64,000 nucleotides of DNA from Taibaiella koreensis (GCF_003545715.1 NZ_QVNU01000008.1:124001-188000), one strand, 5' to 3'. Counted from the first letter of the stretch, positions 35,986-44,063 are shown. Made by a program: numbers and translations. Notes: generated by a model from the letters alone, not told the origin.

Positions 35986-36627
35986 ATGATTGAATATGAG
36001 CTTACTATTACCCTTAACCGGCTGGGCGATATAGCAGATGTCGAAGCGATATTAAAAAGCCAAAAAATTCAGTCGCCAATATTCGTTATTCGCTTTGAAG
36101 AAGATATCCTTATAAAGTTTACTGCCGGCTATGAGCATTACGAACTGAACCGCGAGATAGAAGGCAGATTTAAAGGTTATTCATTTACCGCCGATACGGG
36201 AAACGGCAAAAAGGAAGTAAGGATTAAAATCCATAGGTACCAGTCGCCCTTCTCAACCAATGGTTGGGGAAGGCCGATTGAAAACCCTTTAGATGAAACA
36301 GTATATCTGATAAAAAACTATGCACCGAAAGAACGAAGGTTAAACCCAGAAGTCAAGGTTCTGTTTGAAGACACCGAGAAGTACTATTATATAAATATCA
36401 TCCGGGGAATATATAAGGAAACCGAAGAAAAAGGTTTTTTGCTACGCGAGAGTTTTGACGATTTAAGCGAAAGCCAATCGAAAGACCTTCCCTTTTTGCC
36501 CAAACTTTATGGCGAGGTTTCTGAAGCCTATTGGAAAGGATATTCCAGAATAGAGCAGCATGCAAAACAACAGTTTGAAGAATACCTGAAAGAGAAAAAG
36601 AAACAAAGCAGGAAACGAAAAAAGTGA
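35986..36627 (+). CDS. Unknown protein of nuclease cassette
   Basis: 213 residues, soluble, strongly charged, ending in a lysine/arginine-rich tail (EYLKEKKKQSRKRKK). The N-terminal half is predicted alpha/beta (MIEYELTITLNRLGDIADVE). No motif recognised. It is sandwiched between the 35055 protein and the Mrr-like nuclease with short gaps and the same direction, so a shared defence role is a reasonable guess. Confidence 0.6.
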   Translation: MIEYELTITLNRLGDIADVEAILKSQKIQSPIFVIRFEEDILIKFTAGYEHYELNREIEGRFKGYSFTADTGNGKKEVRIKIHRYQSPFSTNGWGRPIENPLDETVYLIKNYAPKERRLNPEVKVLFEDTEKYYYINIIRGIYKETEEKGFLLRESFDDLSESQSKDLPFLPKLYGEVSEAYWKGYSRIEQHAKQQFEEYLKEKKKQSRKRKK

Positions 36628-36682
36628 AACCGTACTACCAAAGCCACCAATTTTCTACCCTTTACTTACCAATGCTACACCA

Positions 36683-37489
36683 ATGAACAACGGCATCGAA
36701 TACGAGAAACTGACACAAGAAATTTATCAGGGTTTGTTGAAAGAAGAAGGACTGACTACCCAAGTAAGGCATAATGTAAAAGTTAAGGGAAAATCTACAA
36801 CCCATCAGGTTGATATTTATTGGGAATACGCTATTGCAGGCATAAAGCACAAAGTGGCCATAGAATGCAAAAATTATAACAAGCGGATTTCCAAAAACAT
36901 AATTGCATCGTTTAACAGTATACTAAACGACATTGGAAATACAAACGGCATTATTGTTACCAAGGTTGGTTTCCAGAAAGGCGCCAAGGAATTTGCCAAC
37001 TTCTACGGAATAAACCTCGTCGAGCTGAGAGAGCCGAAAGCCGAAGATTGGCAAGGCCGATTGAAGGTGCTTAAAACCAACGTCCAAACAATAGGATTTA
37101 ATGTAAAGAAATGGTCTGTTGAATTAGACTATGAATGGTGCAAGGCCAATATCCCAGAAGACAAATTAGATTCGATCAAGGTTGTTATTTCGGGCATGAA
37201 CTACGAAATATGGGTTTATGATGATAAGGGAGAAGGGCTAAAGAATTTTCAGCAGTTGCAAGATGGCTTGCCATACGACGAAAATAATTTAATTGACAAT
37301 AAGTATGTCCACATGTTTGAGAACGGGTATATAAAAAGCGAGAATTTCGGAAGCGTAAAAATTATTGGGGTTCATATGGTTTATGATACCCTGGTTGAGA
37401 AATTTGTATGGGTAACAGATAGTGAAAAAATTACCAAAGCTATACTGAAAGATGTTGCTACGGGTGATATGAAATTCATTAAGAAGTAA
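36683..37489 (+). CDS. Mrr-like restriction endonuclease (PD-(D/E)XK)
   Basis: 268 residues from ATG 36683 (MNNGIEYEKLTQEIYQGLL). The first 120 residues have the Mrr catalytic fold: YEKLTQEIYQGLL helix, HQVDIYWEY (catalytic Asp), then KVAIECKNYNKRIS (E-x-K), and NGIIVTKVGFQKGAKEFA. These nucleases cut foreign or modified DNA. The C-terminal half is an unassigned domain that may set specificity. It ends the first cassette, just before the structured repeat. Confidence 0.82.
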   Translation: MNNGIEYEKLTQEIYQGLLKEEGLTTQVRHNVKVKGKSTTHQVDIYWEYAIAGIKHKVAIECKNYNKRISKNIIASFNSILNDIGNTNGIIVTKVGFQKGAKEFANFYGINLVELREPKAEDWQGRLKVLKTNVQTIGFNVKKWSVELDYEWCKANIPEDKLDSIKVVISGMNYEIWVYDDKGEGLKNFQQLQDGLPYDENNLIDNKYVHMFENGYIKSENFGSVKIIGVHMVYDTLVEKFVWVTDSEKITKAILKDVATGDMKFIKK

Positions 37490-37506
37490 CCGTAAGTGGT
37501 CTCATC

Positions 37507-37757
37507 GCCCGCCCGCCACCCATGTATATTGCTGGGTTGGGTAACATTTCACTGTTCAGACACATTGTGGCGCACATTGTTGATGATTTGGGCGTGCCCC
37601 CTGCCCTACTGTTCTTCGGTAAAATTTTGGAAGCGTTATAAATGCGGGCATGGGTCGGGCTATTCGCTACAAGTCCTCGCTCGTTCCTCGCTGCGGGCTT
37701 TCCGCTTCTATCCCTCACGCGCCCACATATAAGCCAGCAAAATTTTAAAGGGCGGCA
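37507..37757 (+). repeat. Cassette-end structured repeat, copy 1
   Basis: Starts GCCCGCCCGCC, contains GGCGCACATTGTT, TTGGGCGTG at 37588, a GGGTCGGGCTATTCGCT block, CTTCTATCCCTCACGC and AAAGGGCGGC, all shared in order with copy 2 at 40319. GGGCGTG can pair with the late CACGC. No good ORF is conserved between copies, so it behaves as a structured non-coding repeat at the 3' end of a cassette. Confidence 0.8.
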
Positions 37758-37758
37758 T

Positions 37759-37859
37759 ATTTAACATAATGCTTGACCATTATAGGACAAAACGGTTAAA
37801 GCTTCTGCATAAACGATTGGCTGTCAAGACACCGTTTTTTCCTATAATCACATTATGTC
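37759..37859. repeat. Palindromic dif/attC-like recombination site
   Basis: Left half ATTTAACATAATG, 7-base spacer, ATTATAGGACAAAACGG; then about 36 bases; then CCGTTTTTTCCTATAAT, 2-base spacer, CATTATGTC. The halves form a long stem with unequal internal spacers, the feature that defines folded integron attC sites, while the boxes are dif-arm sequences. Confidence 0.7.
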
Positions 37860-38283
37860 TGCGCTCCTGCGTCGCTTGCCCTGCGGGTAACTAAAAAGAA
37901 TTCATCTACGGAAATCTCTCTACAATAAGTCGGTCGGTTCCTGCAAACCCGTTTTGTCCTATAATTAGACGTTATGTCTCCGCTTCGCTACGGGCTAAAG
38001 CCTAAATAGCTGATTTTCCGGGCTGGCGCTGCGCGAACGTTGTCTGTTTGTTCTTTTGCCCAAATGCAAAAGAACAAAATTTACCCATCAGCAAGCAGGT
38101 TCAGTCTTGCAATGAAGTTTCAATCATCCTCAAATTTATTTTCTTTTATTCAAGCCATTTGCCGCTAAGGTGTATCTCGGGAAAGAATACATAACAGTTG
38201 TTGCGCTGGGCAAAGCTTTTGCGGCAAATACTTATTCTCGGAAATGAGTAAATTACTTTGTCGAAAAAAATTAAATTTGCCCT
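37860..38283. other. Non-coding junction between cassettes
   Basis: About 420 bp without a supported gene. It contains the half-site at 37948-37978, a GCTTCGCTACGGGC-type repeat fragment (similar in style to the structured repeats) and, from about 38060, an AT-rich stretch that must carry the promoter of the XRE gene. Confidence 0.5.
37948..37978 (-). repeat. Single dif/attC-like half-site
   Basis: CCCGTTTTGTCCTATAAT, 5-base spacer, GTTATGTC. Same box order as the right half of the 37759-37859 palindrome; no left half next to it. Confidence 0.6.
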
Positions 38284-38709
38284 ATGACACAAAACACTAT
38301 GCCCCCTAAAATACACGAAGGCCGCAACATAAAACGTTTTCGCGAAATGCTGGGCATTAAGCAAGATGCCCTCGCCGCCGACCTGGGCGACGATTGGAAT
38401 CAACAAAAAATCTCCCTCTTGGAGCAAAAAGAAACTATTGACGCTCCCCTATTGCAACAAATATCCTCCGTGCTGAAAATACCGGTTGAAGCTTTTCAAA
38501 ACTTTGATGAGGAGCAGGCGGTGAATATTATCTCCAATACTTTTGATAATGGTGCTTTTTTGAATACTGGTCATACTCCCACTTTCAATATTAATCCCAT
38601 TGAAGAATTAAGGAAGTTGCATGAGGAGAAGATTACCTTGTACGAGCGGATGCTGAAGGAGAAGGATGAGATGATGACAAGGTTGGAGAAGCTGATTGAG
38701 AAGCAATAG
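38284..38709 (+). CDS. XRE-family helix-turn-helix regulator
   Basis: 141 residues. HTH_3 domain at residues 10-75 (GRNIKRFREMLGIKQDALAADLG, QQKISLLEQKE), then a linker and a C-terminal coiled coil (LRKLHEEKITLYERMLKEKDEMM). This form is widespread in Bacteroidota accessory regions. It precedes the 38770 gene by 60 bp and probably controls it. Confidence 0.85.
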   Translation: MTQNTMPPKIHEGRNIKRFREMLGIKQDALAADLGDDWNQQKISLLEQKETIDAPLLQQISSVLKIPVEAFQNFDEEQAVNIISNTFDNGAFLNTGHTPTFNINPIEELRKLHEEKITLYERMLKEKDEMMTRLEKLIEKQ

Positions 38710-38769
38710 ATTTGTTTCAAACTTTTTTTAGACGCGCACTATCAATAATCAGACTAAAACAATATCCCC

Positions 38770-40233
38770 ATGAGTGATGATAAATTAGTAACAGGAGTAA
38801 AACCAATAGTTCTTATCCCTAAAAATGAAACCCATGAAAATATAGAAAATTCGATAGCGGCATTTAATCAACCATTAGCCAATTTACTTACTCATATTGG
38901 GCTCCCAACTGAAAATATACTTTCACCAATTGAAGAAAGACGCAAAATCATTTTTGCATTAGAAAGTACAATTGAGATTCTACCAATTGAAGAAAGATTA
39001 AAATCGACATATTTGTCAAAATTTACTGTTGCTGTATCAGTTGGATTATTTGACGGAGCATTGAATTTTCTTTGGGACGAAACAATTAAAGCGTTACGCA
39101 GATTAGCAGCAAATTTTGACTTGCAATACTTTTTAAACATTGCTCAAAATCAAAATAATAAGTACAGAAATCTTGTATCACTTGAAGATATGGAAGCTAT
39201 TAGCGATCATGATCTTCTTGAGATTAGCAGGAGAATTGGCCTAATTAGCGATATTAATTACAAAAGGCTTGAGAATGTAAATTATTTACGAAATCATGCA
39301 AGTGCAGCACATCCTAACGACAATTCTATTTCAGGAATTGAAATGTTAGGGTTGCTTGAAAGCTGTCTTAAATATGCAATCATTGCAAAACCTGACCATT
39401 CAGTAATTCAACTTAAACAGCTCTTCGACAATATTAGAACTAAAGAAATTCCACTTGAGGATTTCCCTATAATTGGCTCCGACCTGGTAAAACAGCCACA
39501 GGAAAGAATTGATGACTTTCTGTTGTCGATATTTGGAATTTATATTGATCCAAGAACAAGTGCCCCCATTCGAAAAAATATAGATAGACTTACACCTAAC
39601 ATTTGGGCAGCTGTTTCGGAAGATACAAAATTTGCTATAGGTACTAAGTTTGGGATATATAGAAAAAATGGAGATGTTGATAGAAAAGAGGCAGTTCAAA
39701 AATTCCTTGAAACGGTTAATGGACAACAATACAAAGATGAAGATAGTTTAGCAGCAGAGTTGCTTGAAAAACTTCAAAACCTAAAAACTGTACATTTCGA
39801 ATGGAATAACTTTTACAACGAATATTATCATGCAAAATCAATTTCTGAGTCAATTCCTGCAAATGGATTACCAACCGGCGTTAGAAAATTATTTGTAAAA
39901 GTTATTTGTATATGCTATGTCGGTAATGGTAAAGGTTACAGAGATGGCATTGATGAAAATGCCGTAGTATTTTACAATAAATTCATAGAAGCATTTACCG
40001 TTGCCGAAGTAAAAGATTTTCTGCAATTATTTACCGATTCAGAATTTGTTACAGACTTCAATTATCTCAAACCGGAGAAACGTCTAAAACAACTTGCTAG
40101 TTTCCTTAAATCAAAAACAAAAGACCCTCACATTACAAATGTTTTAGATCTAATTATCTCATTTCCCTCGCGTTCTTTACAGAACATTGCTTCTGATTCG
40201 AAATATAAGGATGCTATGAAATTTGTAAAGTAG
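38770..40233 (+). CDS. Large protein with HEPN-type RNHxxxxH motif, candidate abortive-infection effector
   Basis: 487 residues, AT-rich codon use unlike the flanking host genes. A helical region around residues 165-210 has YKRLENVNYLRNHASAAHPN, which contains the R-N-x(4-6)-H signature of HEPN ribonucleases. The C-terminal 230 residues are helical and unassigned. The partnership with an XRE regulator and the location in a cassette next to a restriction nuclease suggest a phage-defence or toxin role. RNase activity is inferred from the motif only. Confidence 0.6.
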   Translation: MSDDKLVTGVKPIVLIPKNETHENIENSIAAFNQPLANLLTHIGLPTENILSPIEERRKIIFALESTIEILPIEERLKSTYLSKFTVAVSVGLFDGALNFLWDETIKALRRLAANFDLQYFLNIAQNQNNKYRNLVSLEDMEAISDHDLLEISRRIGLISDINYKRLENVNYLRNHASAAHPNDNSISGIEMLGLLESCLKYAIIAKPDHSVIQLKQLFDNIRTKEIPLEDFPIIGSDLVKQPQERIDDFLLSIFGIYIDPRTSAPIRKNIDRLTPNIWAAVSEDTKFAIGTKFGIYRKNGDVDRKEAVQKFLETVNGQQYKDEDSLAAELLEKLQNLKTVHFEWNNFYNEYYHAKSISESIPANGLPTGVRKLFVKVICICYVGNGKGYRDGIDENAVVFYNKFIEAFTVAEVKDFLQLFTDSEFVTDFNYLKPEKRLKQLASFLKSKTKDPHITNVLDLIISFPSRSLQNIASDSKYKDAMKFVK

Positions 40234-40318
40234 AAACTAGATTGAGACTATATTTTGTAACGCATTATAAGTATGATTTAATAAAATATATCTCCGCCGT
40301 TAACTCAGGCCCACCCAC

Positions 40319-40582
40319 CACCCCACCGTTCAGTGGCTTGTTGTTATGGTCGTCGTCTTTGGGTTCTTTATTGGGTTAGGCATATTGTGGTGGCGCACAT
40401 TGTTTATCATTTGGGCGTGTCCCCTGCCCTGCTCCTTTCTGCAAAAATGTACGTAGGTGCAGGGCAGTGGTCGGGCTATCCGCTATTACTCCTCGCTCGT
40501 GCCTCGCTGTGGGGTAACCGCTACTATCCCTCACGCATTGGCCACCGCACAGGGACAGAAAAAAACTTTAAAAGGGCGGCTA
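40319..40582 (+). repeat. Cassette-end structured repeat, copy 2
   Basis: Same ordered blocks as copy 1: GCCCACCCACC, TGGCGCACATTGTTTATC, TTGGGCGTG at 40411, GGTCGGGCTATCCGCT, CTACTATCCCTCACGC and AAAAGGGCGGC. GTGCAGGGCAGT pairs with the earlier CCCTGCCCTGC. Located after cassette 2 just as copy 1 follows cassette 1. Confidence 0.8.
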
Positions 40583-40618
40583 TTGTAACATAATGCAGAA
40601 CATTATAGGACAAAAAAG
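40583..40618. repeat. dif/attC-like half-site closing cassette 2
   Basis: TTGTAACATAATG, 6-base spacer, CATTATAGGACAAAA. Same order as the left half at 37759. Confidence 0.65.
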
Positions 40619-40676
40619 AAATCAGCAGTTTGTTAGAGCCTACATCCGCGTAAATGCCAAACGAAAACAACACAGG

Positions 40677-40946
40677 TCAATGAATCAGACTTCTATTCTT
40701 TTTAGCCAGGTGAGCAACATAGGCTTGGTTGTTGCTTATTATCTCCGCTAATTCCGTTCCACAAAAGGGACAGTACTTGATGCCTATGTCAGCTATTTTA
40801 ATTATTCCCTCTTTTACCTTAACATTCTCGCTTCTATATTGAAGAAGAAAAAATAAAAAATCATTTTCATGCAGAGGTACAGCACTAAAGCCTTTTTCAC
40901 CTGCATTTAGCATTAGCTCTTTAAAATTTTGGCAACACATTTTCAT
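40677..40946 (-). CDS. Small cysteine-containing protein, possible zinc-ribbon remnant
   Basis: 89 residues. One CPFCG knuckle near the middle (IKYCPFCGTELAEI) and a CC pair near the start could bind zinc, though a second CxxC is absent. Last gene of the minus-strand series that starts at the RHS gene; may be an immunity-type protein. Unknown function. Confidence 0.55.
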   Translation of the reverse strand: MKMCCQNFKELMLNAGEKGFSAVPLHENDFLFFLLQYRSENVKVKEGIIKIADIGIKYCPFCGTELAEIISNNQAYVAHLAKKNRSLIH

Positions 40947-41015
40947 TTCACTTTATTTAAGGCCTCAACAAGATTAATTTTCAGAACATCCAGATTGGTC
41001 AAATTGTCCGTTGCA

Positions 41016-41432
41016 TCATTGTATTTCTTTTTGCCCCCTGGCCTTATCCGTTTTTATCTGATCTTTGAAAAATCTATAGTTAATTATGATATAAGCCAGC
41101 AATAGTAAAAAACAGTTGCCGTTTATTGGCGGCATTACCAATTTCTGTCTGCCAAGACCAATGAAAAGACTATCGGTCAGTGTTTCGGCAAAAATGTTTA
41201 CAATATTCAAGGTTGCTAAAAGCAACAGGATACCGGTGAGCAAAAGACCTGGCCTGAACCGGATAAAATAAATCAATAGGTTCAGAAAGAATAAGACCAA
41301 TGCCGCATCATGCTGTATCGTAGGCGTAATATTATTCTTTAGCAGGTTAAACCAGCAAATGATCAGCAATACACCCAGAATGACAAATGGCATTATCCGC
41401 AGCCACTTTAGAGTTATTATTTTTTTGCTCAT
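41016..41432 (-). CDS. Four-helix membrane protein
   Basis: 138 residues with four predicted helices (FVILGVLLIICWFNLL, ALVLFFLNLLIYFI, LLLTGILLLLATLNIV, LLLLAYIIINYRFF) and a charged C-terminus. No family recognised. In the RHS-tail region such membrane proteins are often immunity proteins, but this is only positional inference. Confidence 0.6.
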   Translation of the reverse strand: MSKKIITLKWLRIMPFVILGVLLIICWFNLLKNNITPTIQHDAALVLFFLNLLIYFIRFRPGLLLTGILLLLATLNIVNIFAETLTDSLFIGLGRQKLVMPPINGNCFLLLLAYIIINYRFFKDQIKTDKARGQKEIQ

Positions 41433-41472
41433 ACTATTTGTCCCATCTCATAAAGAAATTCAATTGGTATCA

Positions 41473-41985
41473 TCACTTTTTATTCTTTTTTTCACAGGCA
41501 TCTAAAATTTCCTTTGCTCTATCGGATATATCTCTGTAAAATTTTGCGTCATTTCCGATTTGTTCATACGATTTTCCTACTATTGGATCTTTATTCGTAG
41601 CATCAAATAGCATCGTTTCTCCGATGCATATTCTTACTTTATCGGCATCTCCTACATCACTTGAATAAGCCCGTTCAAGCTTTTCAATAAAATCTAATCT
41701 ATATTCCTTATTGCTGTCAAAATTGCGATCAGCTATTTCACAGCAAATAGCTGTTACCTTCTCAATATCATCTATATCGAAGATGATCGATATTAGGTCT
41801 GGGATTTCCTTTCGAGGGAGTTTCTCTAATAAACACAGCTCCTTTTCTAACGTATCAGACCAATATCTTGTCAATTGATATTGATTGCCATTCTTATCTT
41901 TATAGAGCGCGCCAAATTCTAGTGCTGCTTCTTCCTCCAAAGTCTGGACCAGGTCATTTACTTCATTATTTATAAATATATCCAT
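41473..41985 (-). CDS. Putative immunity protein of the RHS tail region
   Basis: 170 residues, acidic, soluble and helical (EKLERAYSSDVGDADKVRICI). It begins inside a duplicated fragment of the RHS gene (42008-42181 lies just upstream), which is where displaced immunity genes are found. AT-rich relative to host genes. No known Imm family recognised. Confidence 0.6.
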   Translation of the reverse strand: MDIFINNEVNDLVQTLEEEAALEFGALYKDKNGNQYQLTRYWSDTLEKELCLLEKLPRKEIPDLISIIFDIDDIEKVTAICCEIADRNFDSNKEYRLDFIEKLERAYSSDVGDADKVRICIGETMLFDATNKDPIVGKSYEQIGNDAKFYRDISDRAKEILDACEKKNKK

Positions 41986-42007
41986 ACTGGTTTATTTTCA
42001 TTACCGG

Positions 42008-42181
42008 CTGCAGCTTATTGTCAAAGAACAGTACATTCAAATGTGCCTTCGGTCGCTCCGGATCGTCGTTGGCCGACAGATTTTTGAGCTGACCAATCAG
42101 GGAAGGATTTGTCAAAGCATTTTTTACGATCCGTACATTTTCGGGCAACTCTGCTATCGGTACACCGGCATAGATATTGCC
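42008..42181 (-). pseudogene. Duplicated fragment (scar) of the RHS gene
   Basis: 174 bp matching 46201-46374 of the intact RHS gene with about four differences by eye and no gap. It keeps the frame [20 protein letters not shown] and stops soon after. It marks an earlier C-terminal replacement. Confidence 0.9.
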
Positions 42182-42230
42182 TTAGGAGAGAGTAAATACC
42201 GGGAATTAGCTTAATTGCTCTATTGCTCTT

Positions 42231-42920
42231 TCACAGCTTTTTAATTTGGTCTGGGGGGATGTGTTCCCATTTAGTGTTTTTATCGCCAATTATGTATTTG
42301 CTATCGGCCTCAGACGGATTATTTCCTCGGCTATCCTTTTTGTAGTAAAAGGTTGAAGGGTCTGCATCTTCGAAAACTTTGTTGTGACTATAAACACTAT
42401 TCTTATCTGTTGCAAAATATAAGTACTCTGGTCCTTCAACTAGTTTAAACGTATTGCCGTCTGCACCTTTTATAAGTTGTCCTCGAAAATATGCATGTTG
42501 ATTATCTCTTGCATAATCTTTTCCTAAATATTGAAAATTTGATGGATTCGCCTTTTCGACTATTACTTTTTCATAATAGCAGACACCACAATCTTCATAA
42601 TCAACGCATTTTACCAAGATCGGATAGTAAACACGATTTTTATCCCTTGCATATTTGCTTCCTGGATAGACTGCAAAAGTTGGGGCATCAGCATTCTTAA
42701 TCGGAGATATATTACAGGCGATTTCACCGCCAAAAATTGAATCTCCAACTCTTGTATAGCCATCTATTCTTTCTTTGTCTTTTAGGAGCGTCCATTCTAC
42801 TTTCTTCGCAAGCTCTTCAGTCTTATCAATAATATCTGTTACTTCGAAATACTTGGTTTGGCCATAACATCCCGTAAAACTTAAGAAGAGTATAATTGAT
42901 GTATAAATCGTCAATCTCAT
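42231..42920 (-). CDS. DKNYY-domain lipoprotein
   Basis: 229 residues from ATG 42920 (MRLTIYTSIILFLSFTGC, a lipoprotein-type signal with the Cys at residue 18). The body repeats the DKNYY pattern: YARDKNRVYYPI, YARDNQHAYFRG, FATDKNSVYSHN. DKNYY proteins are periplasmic or surface proteins of unknown role, often near polymorphic toxins. It sits between two RHS scars, so it likely arrived with a toxin tail. Confidence 0.8.
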   Translation of the reverse strand: MRLTIYTSIILFLSFTGCYGQTKYFEVTDIIDKTEELAKKVEWTLLKDKERIDGYTRVGDSIFGGEIACNISPIKNADAPTFAVYPGSKYARDKNRVYYPILVKCVDYEDCGVCYYEKVIVEKANPSNFQYLGKDYARDNQHAYFRGQLIKGADGNTFKLVEGPEYLYFATDKNSVYSHNKVFEDADPSTFYYKKDSRGNNPSEADSKYIIGDKNTKWEHIPPDQIKKL

Positions 42921-43005
42921 AATCTTATCTTTTTTCTTGTTTTCATATTTAAATATCAACATATAATATATTTAATTTTTTGATCGAGTCGATTCCTGTA
43001 ACCTC

Positions 43006-43149
43006 TCACTTTTTCAGATCTACAATTGACCATCCAGAGTTATTTATAACTCTGCCTCTTCCTCCATTTGTCGGAATTCCTTTCTCCCAATATTGACTGA
43101 CTTTTCCACGTAAAGGATAGCGAATAACTTCATTCACTTCTTTAGCACC
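43006..43149 (-). pseudogene. Toxin-tail remnant fused to an RHS scar
   Basis: A 47-codon frame ending in TGA at 43006 reads AKEVNEVIRYPLRGKVSQYW, then GGRGRVINNSGWSIVDLKK. Its upstream neighbour is the 43155-43208 RHS scar, but the two are out of frame. It looks like the end of a former RHS C-terminal toxin. Confidence 0.55.
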
Positions 43150-43154
43150 TATTG

Positions 43155-43208
43155 TACACCGGCATAGGTATTGCCGCCCAGCAAGGCGTTCATCAGCGAT
43201 TCGACCAA
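43155..43208 (-). pseudogene. Second short scar of the RHS gene
   Basis: 54 bp matching 46354-46407 of the RHS gene with one difference. Overlaps in content with the first scar, so two separate duplications occurred. Confidence 0.85.
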
Positions 43209-43301
43209 GGCCACAAGTTCTTACTTGGTGGCTGCTTTATTTTAGACACTATTTTCCCGCGTTTTGGAGTATCAAATTGTTGGCTTTGACAATACATAAA
43301 T

Positions 43302-43793
43302 CTATTGTTTATCAATTATCATCCTTCTTTGAATATCAAATGTATCCGGGCTATCGTTATGACTATTATCGTAGTAATTTAATGTAAAAGTGTAATTAAA
43401 TTCCTTATCGATTAAAAAACAAGTGTGCTGACTATCTTTTAAAGCAACGTTGAACGCAAATTCAAAAGTAGATTCAGTACTAACGTTATACATTCCACAA
43501 TACTCATGTGCATCTGTATATATGTAGCAGTCTGAATTTTTATATTTATCATAAACCGCTTTAAGTAATGTAGATGCAAGAAAACTTTCAGCTTTACCAG
43601 ATATTTGTTCACTATCATATTTGAATTTTGGAATTAATGCCCGGACCTTCTGAATAATTTCATCTGAAGCATCAAGATTGACATGGTTTAAGTCCTGTTT
43701 TTTAAAACCAGATTCAATAAATAATACTTCATAAGATGACAACATTGCCTTTCCCTTATTTTTTCTTAATAATCTTTTTAATGGCTTATTCAT
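43302..43793 (-). CDS. Putative immunity protein
   Basis: 163 residues, soluble, AT-rich. N-terminal basic segment, then alpha/beta character (EVLFIESGFKKQDLNHVNLD ... FNVALKDSQHTCFLIDKEFN). It lies 12 bp after the orphan toxin tip at 43806 in the same direction, the standard toxin-immunity order. Family not identified. Confidence 0.6.
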   Translation of the reverse strand: MNKPLKRLLRKNKGKAMLSSYEVLFIESGFKKQDLNHVNLDASDEIIQKVRALIPKFKYDSEQISGKAESFLASTLLKAVYDKYKNSDCYIYTDAHEYCGMYNVSTESTFEFAFNVALKDSQHTCFLIDKEFNYTFTLNYYDNSHNDSPDTFDIQRRMIIDKQ

Positions 43794-43805
43794 TTGAGTT
43801 GTTAA

Positions 43806-44036
43806 TTAGTTGGTTTCATAATATGCCTTCCCTTTGGGTTGTTGCATCTGAGGCTTATTGTTATTTCCACTTCTATTTAATCCATCAGGTTGACTCGCAT
43901 CTTTTTTAGTCTTCCCTGCTTCCCAATGTGGCGCACCCTGATGACTTTCGTCGTTCTTGGCATCCTGAACAGTATATTCACCATCTCTCGTTAAATAGAC
44001 TTTGTCTTTAGATTTAGTCTTTTTATCTTGTACCAA
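43806..44036 (-). CDS. Orphan polymorphic-toxin C-terminal tip
   Basis: 76 residues starting from a TTG with AGGAGG upstream, and a stop shortly before, so the frame is isolated from any RHS core. HQGAPHWEAGKTKKD with the closing NNNKPQMQQPKGKAYYE matches the HWE-type nuclease-like tips found at the ends of RHS and other polymorphic toxins. Probably not secreted in this form: a silent tip kept with its immunity gene (43302). Confidence 0.6.
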   Translation of the reverse strand: MVQDKKTKSKDKVYLTRDGEYTVQDAKNDESHQGAPHWEAGKTKKDASQPDGLNRSGNNNKPQMQQPKGKAYYETN

Positions 44037-44063
44037 TGGTTGGCTTGTTGGTATTCCTCCTTT

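Noticed and set aside
37479-37718. Short frames on both strands within the cassette-end repeats
   Set aside because: Not conserved between the two repeat copies; the pattern is that of a structured non-coding sequence.
35014-40618. Classical integron attC array
   Set aside because: The boxes do not end in a proper GTTRRRY core on the right side, and no IntI is seen; similarity is structural, so called only attC-like.
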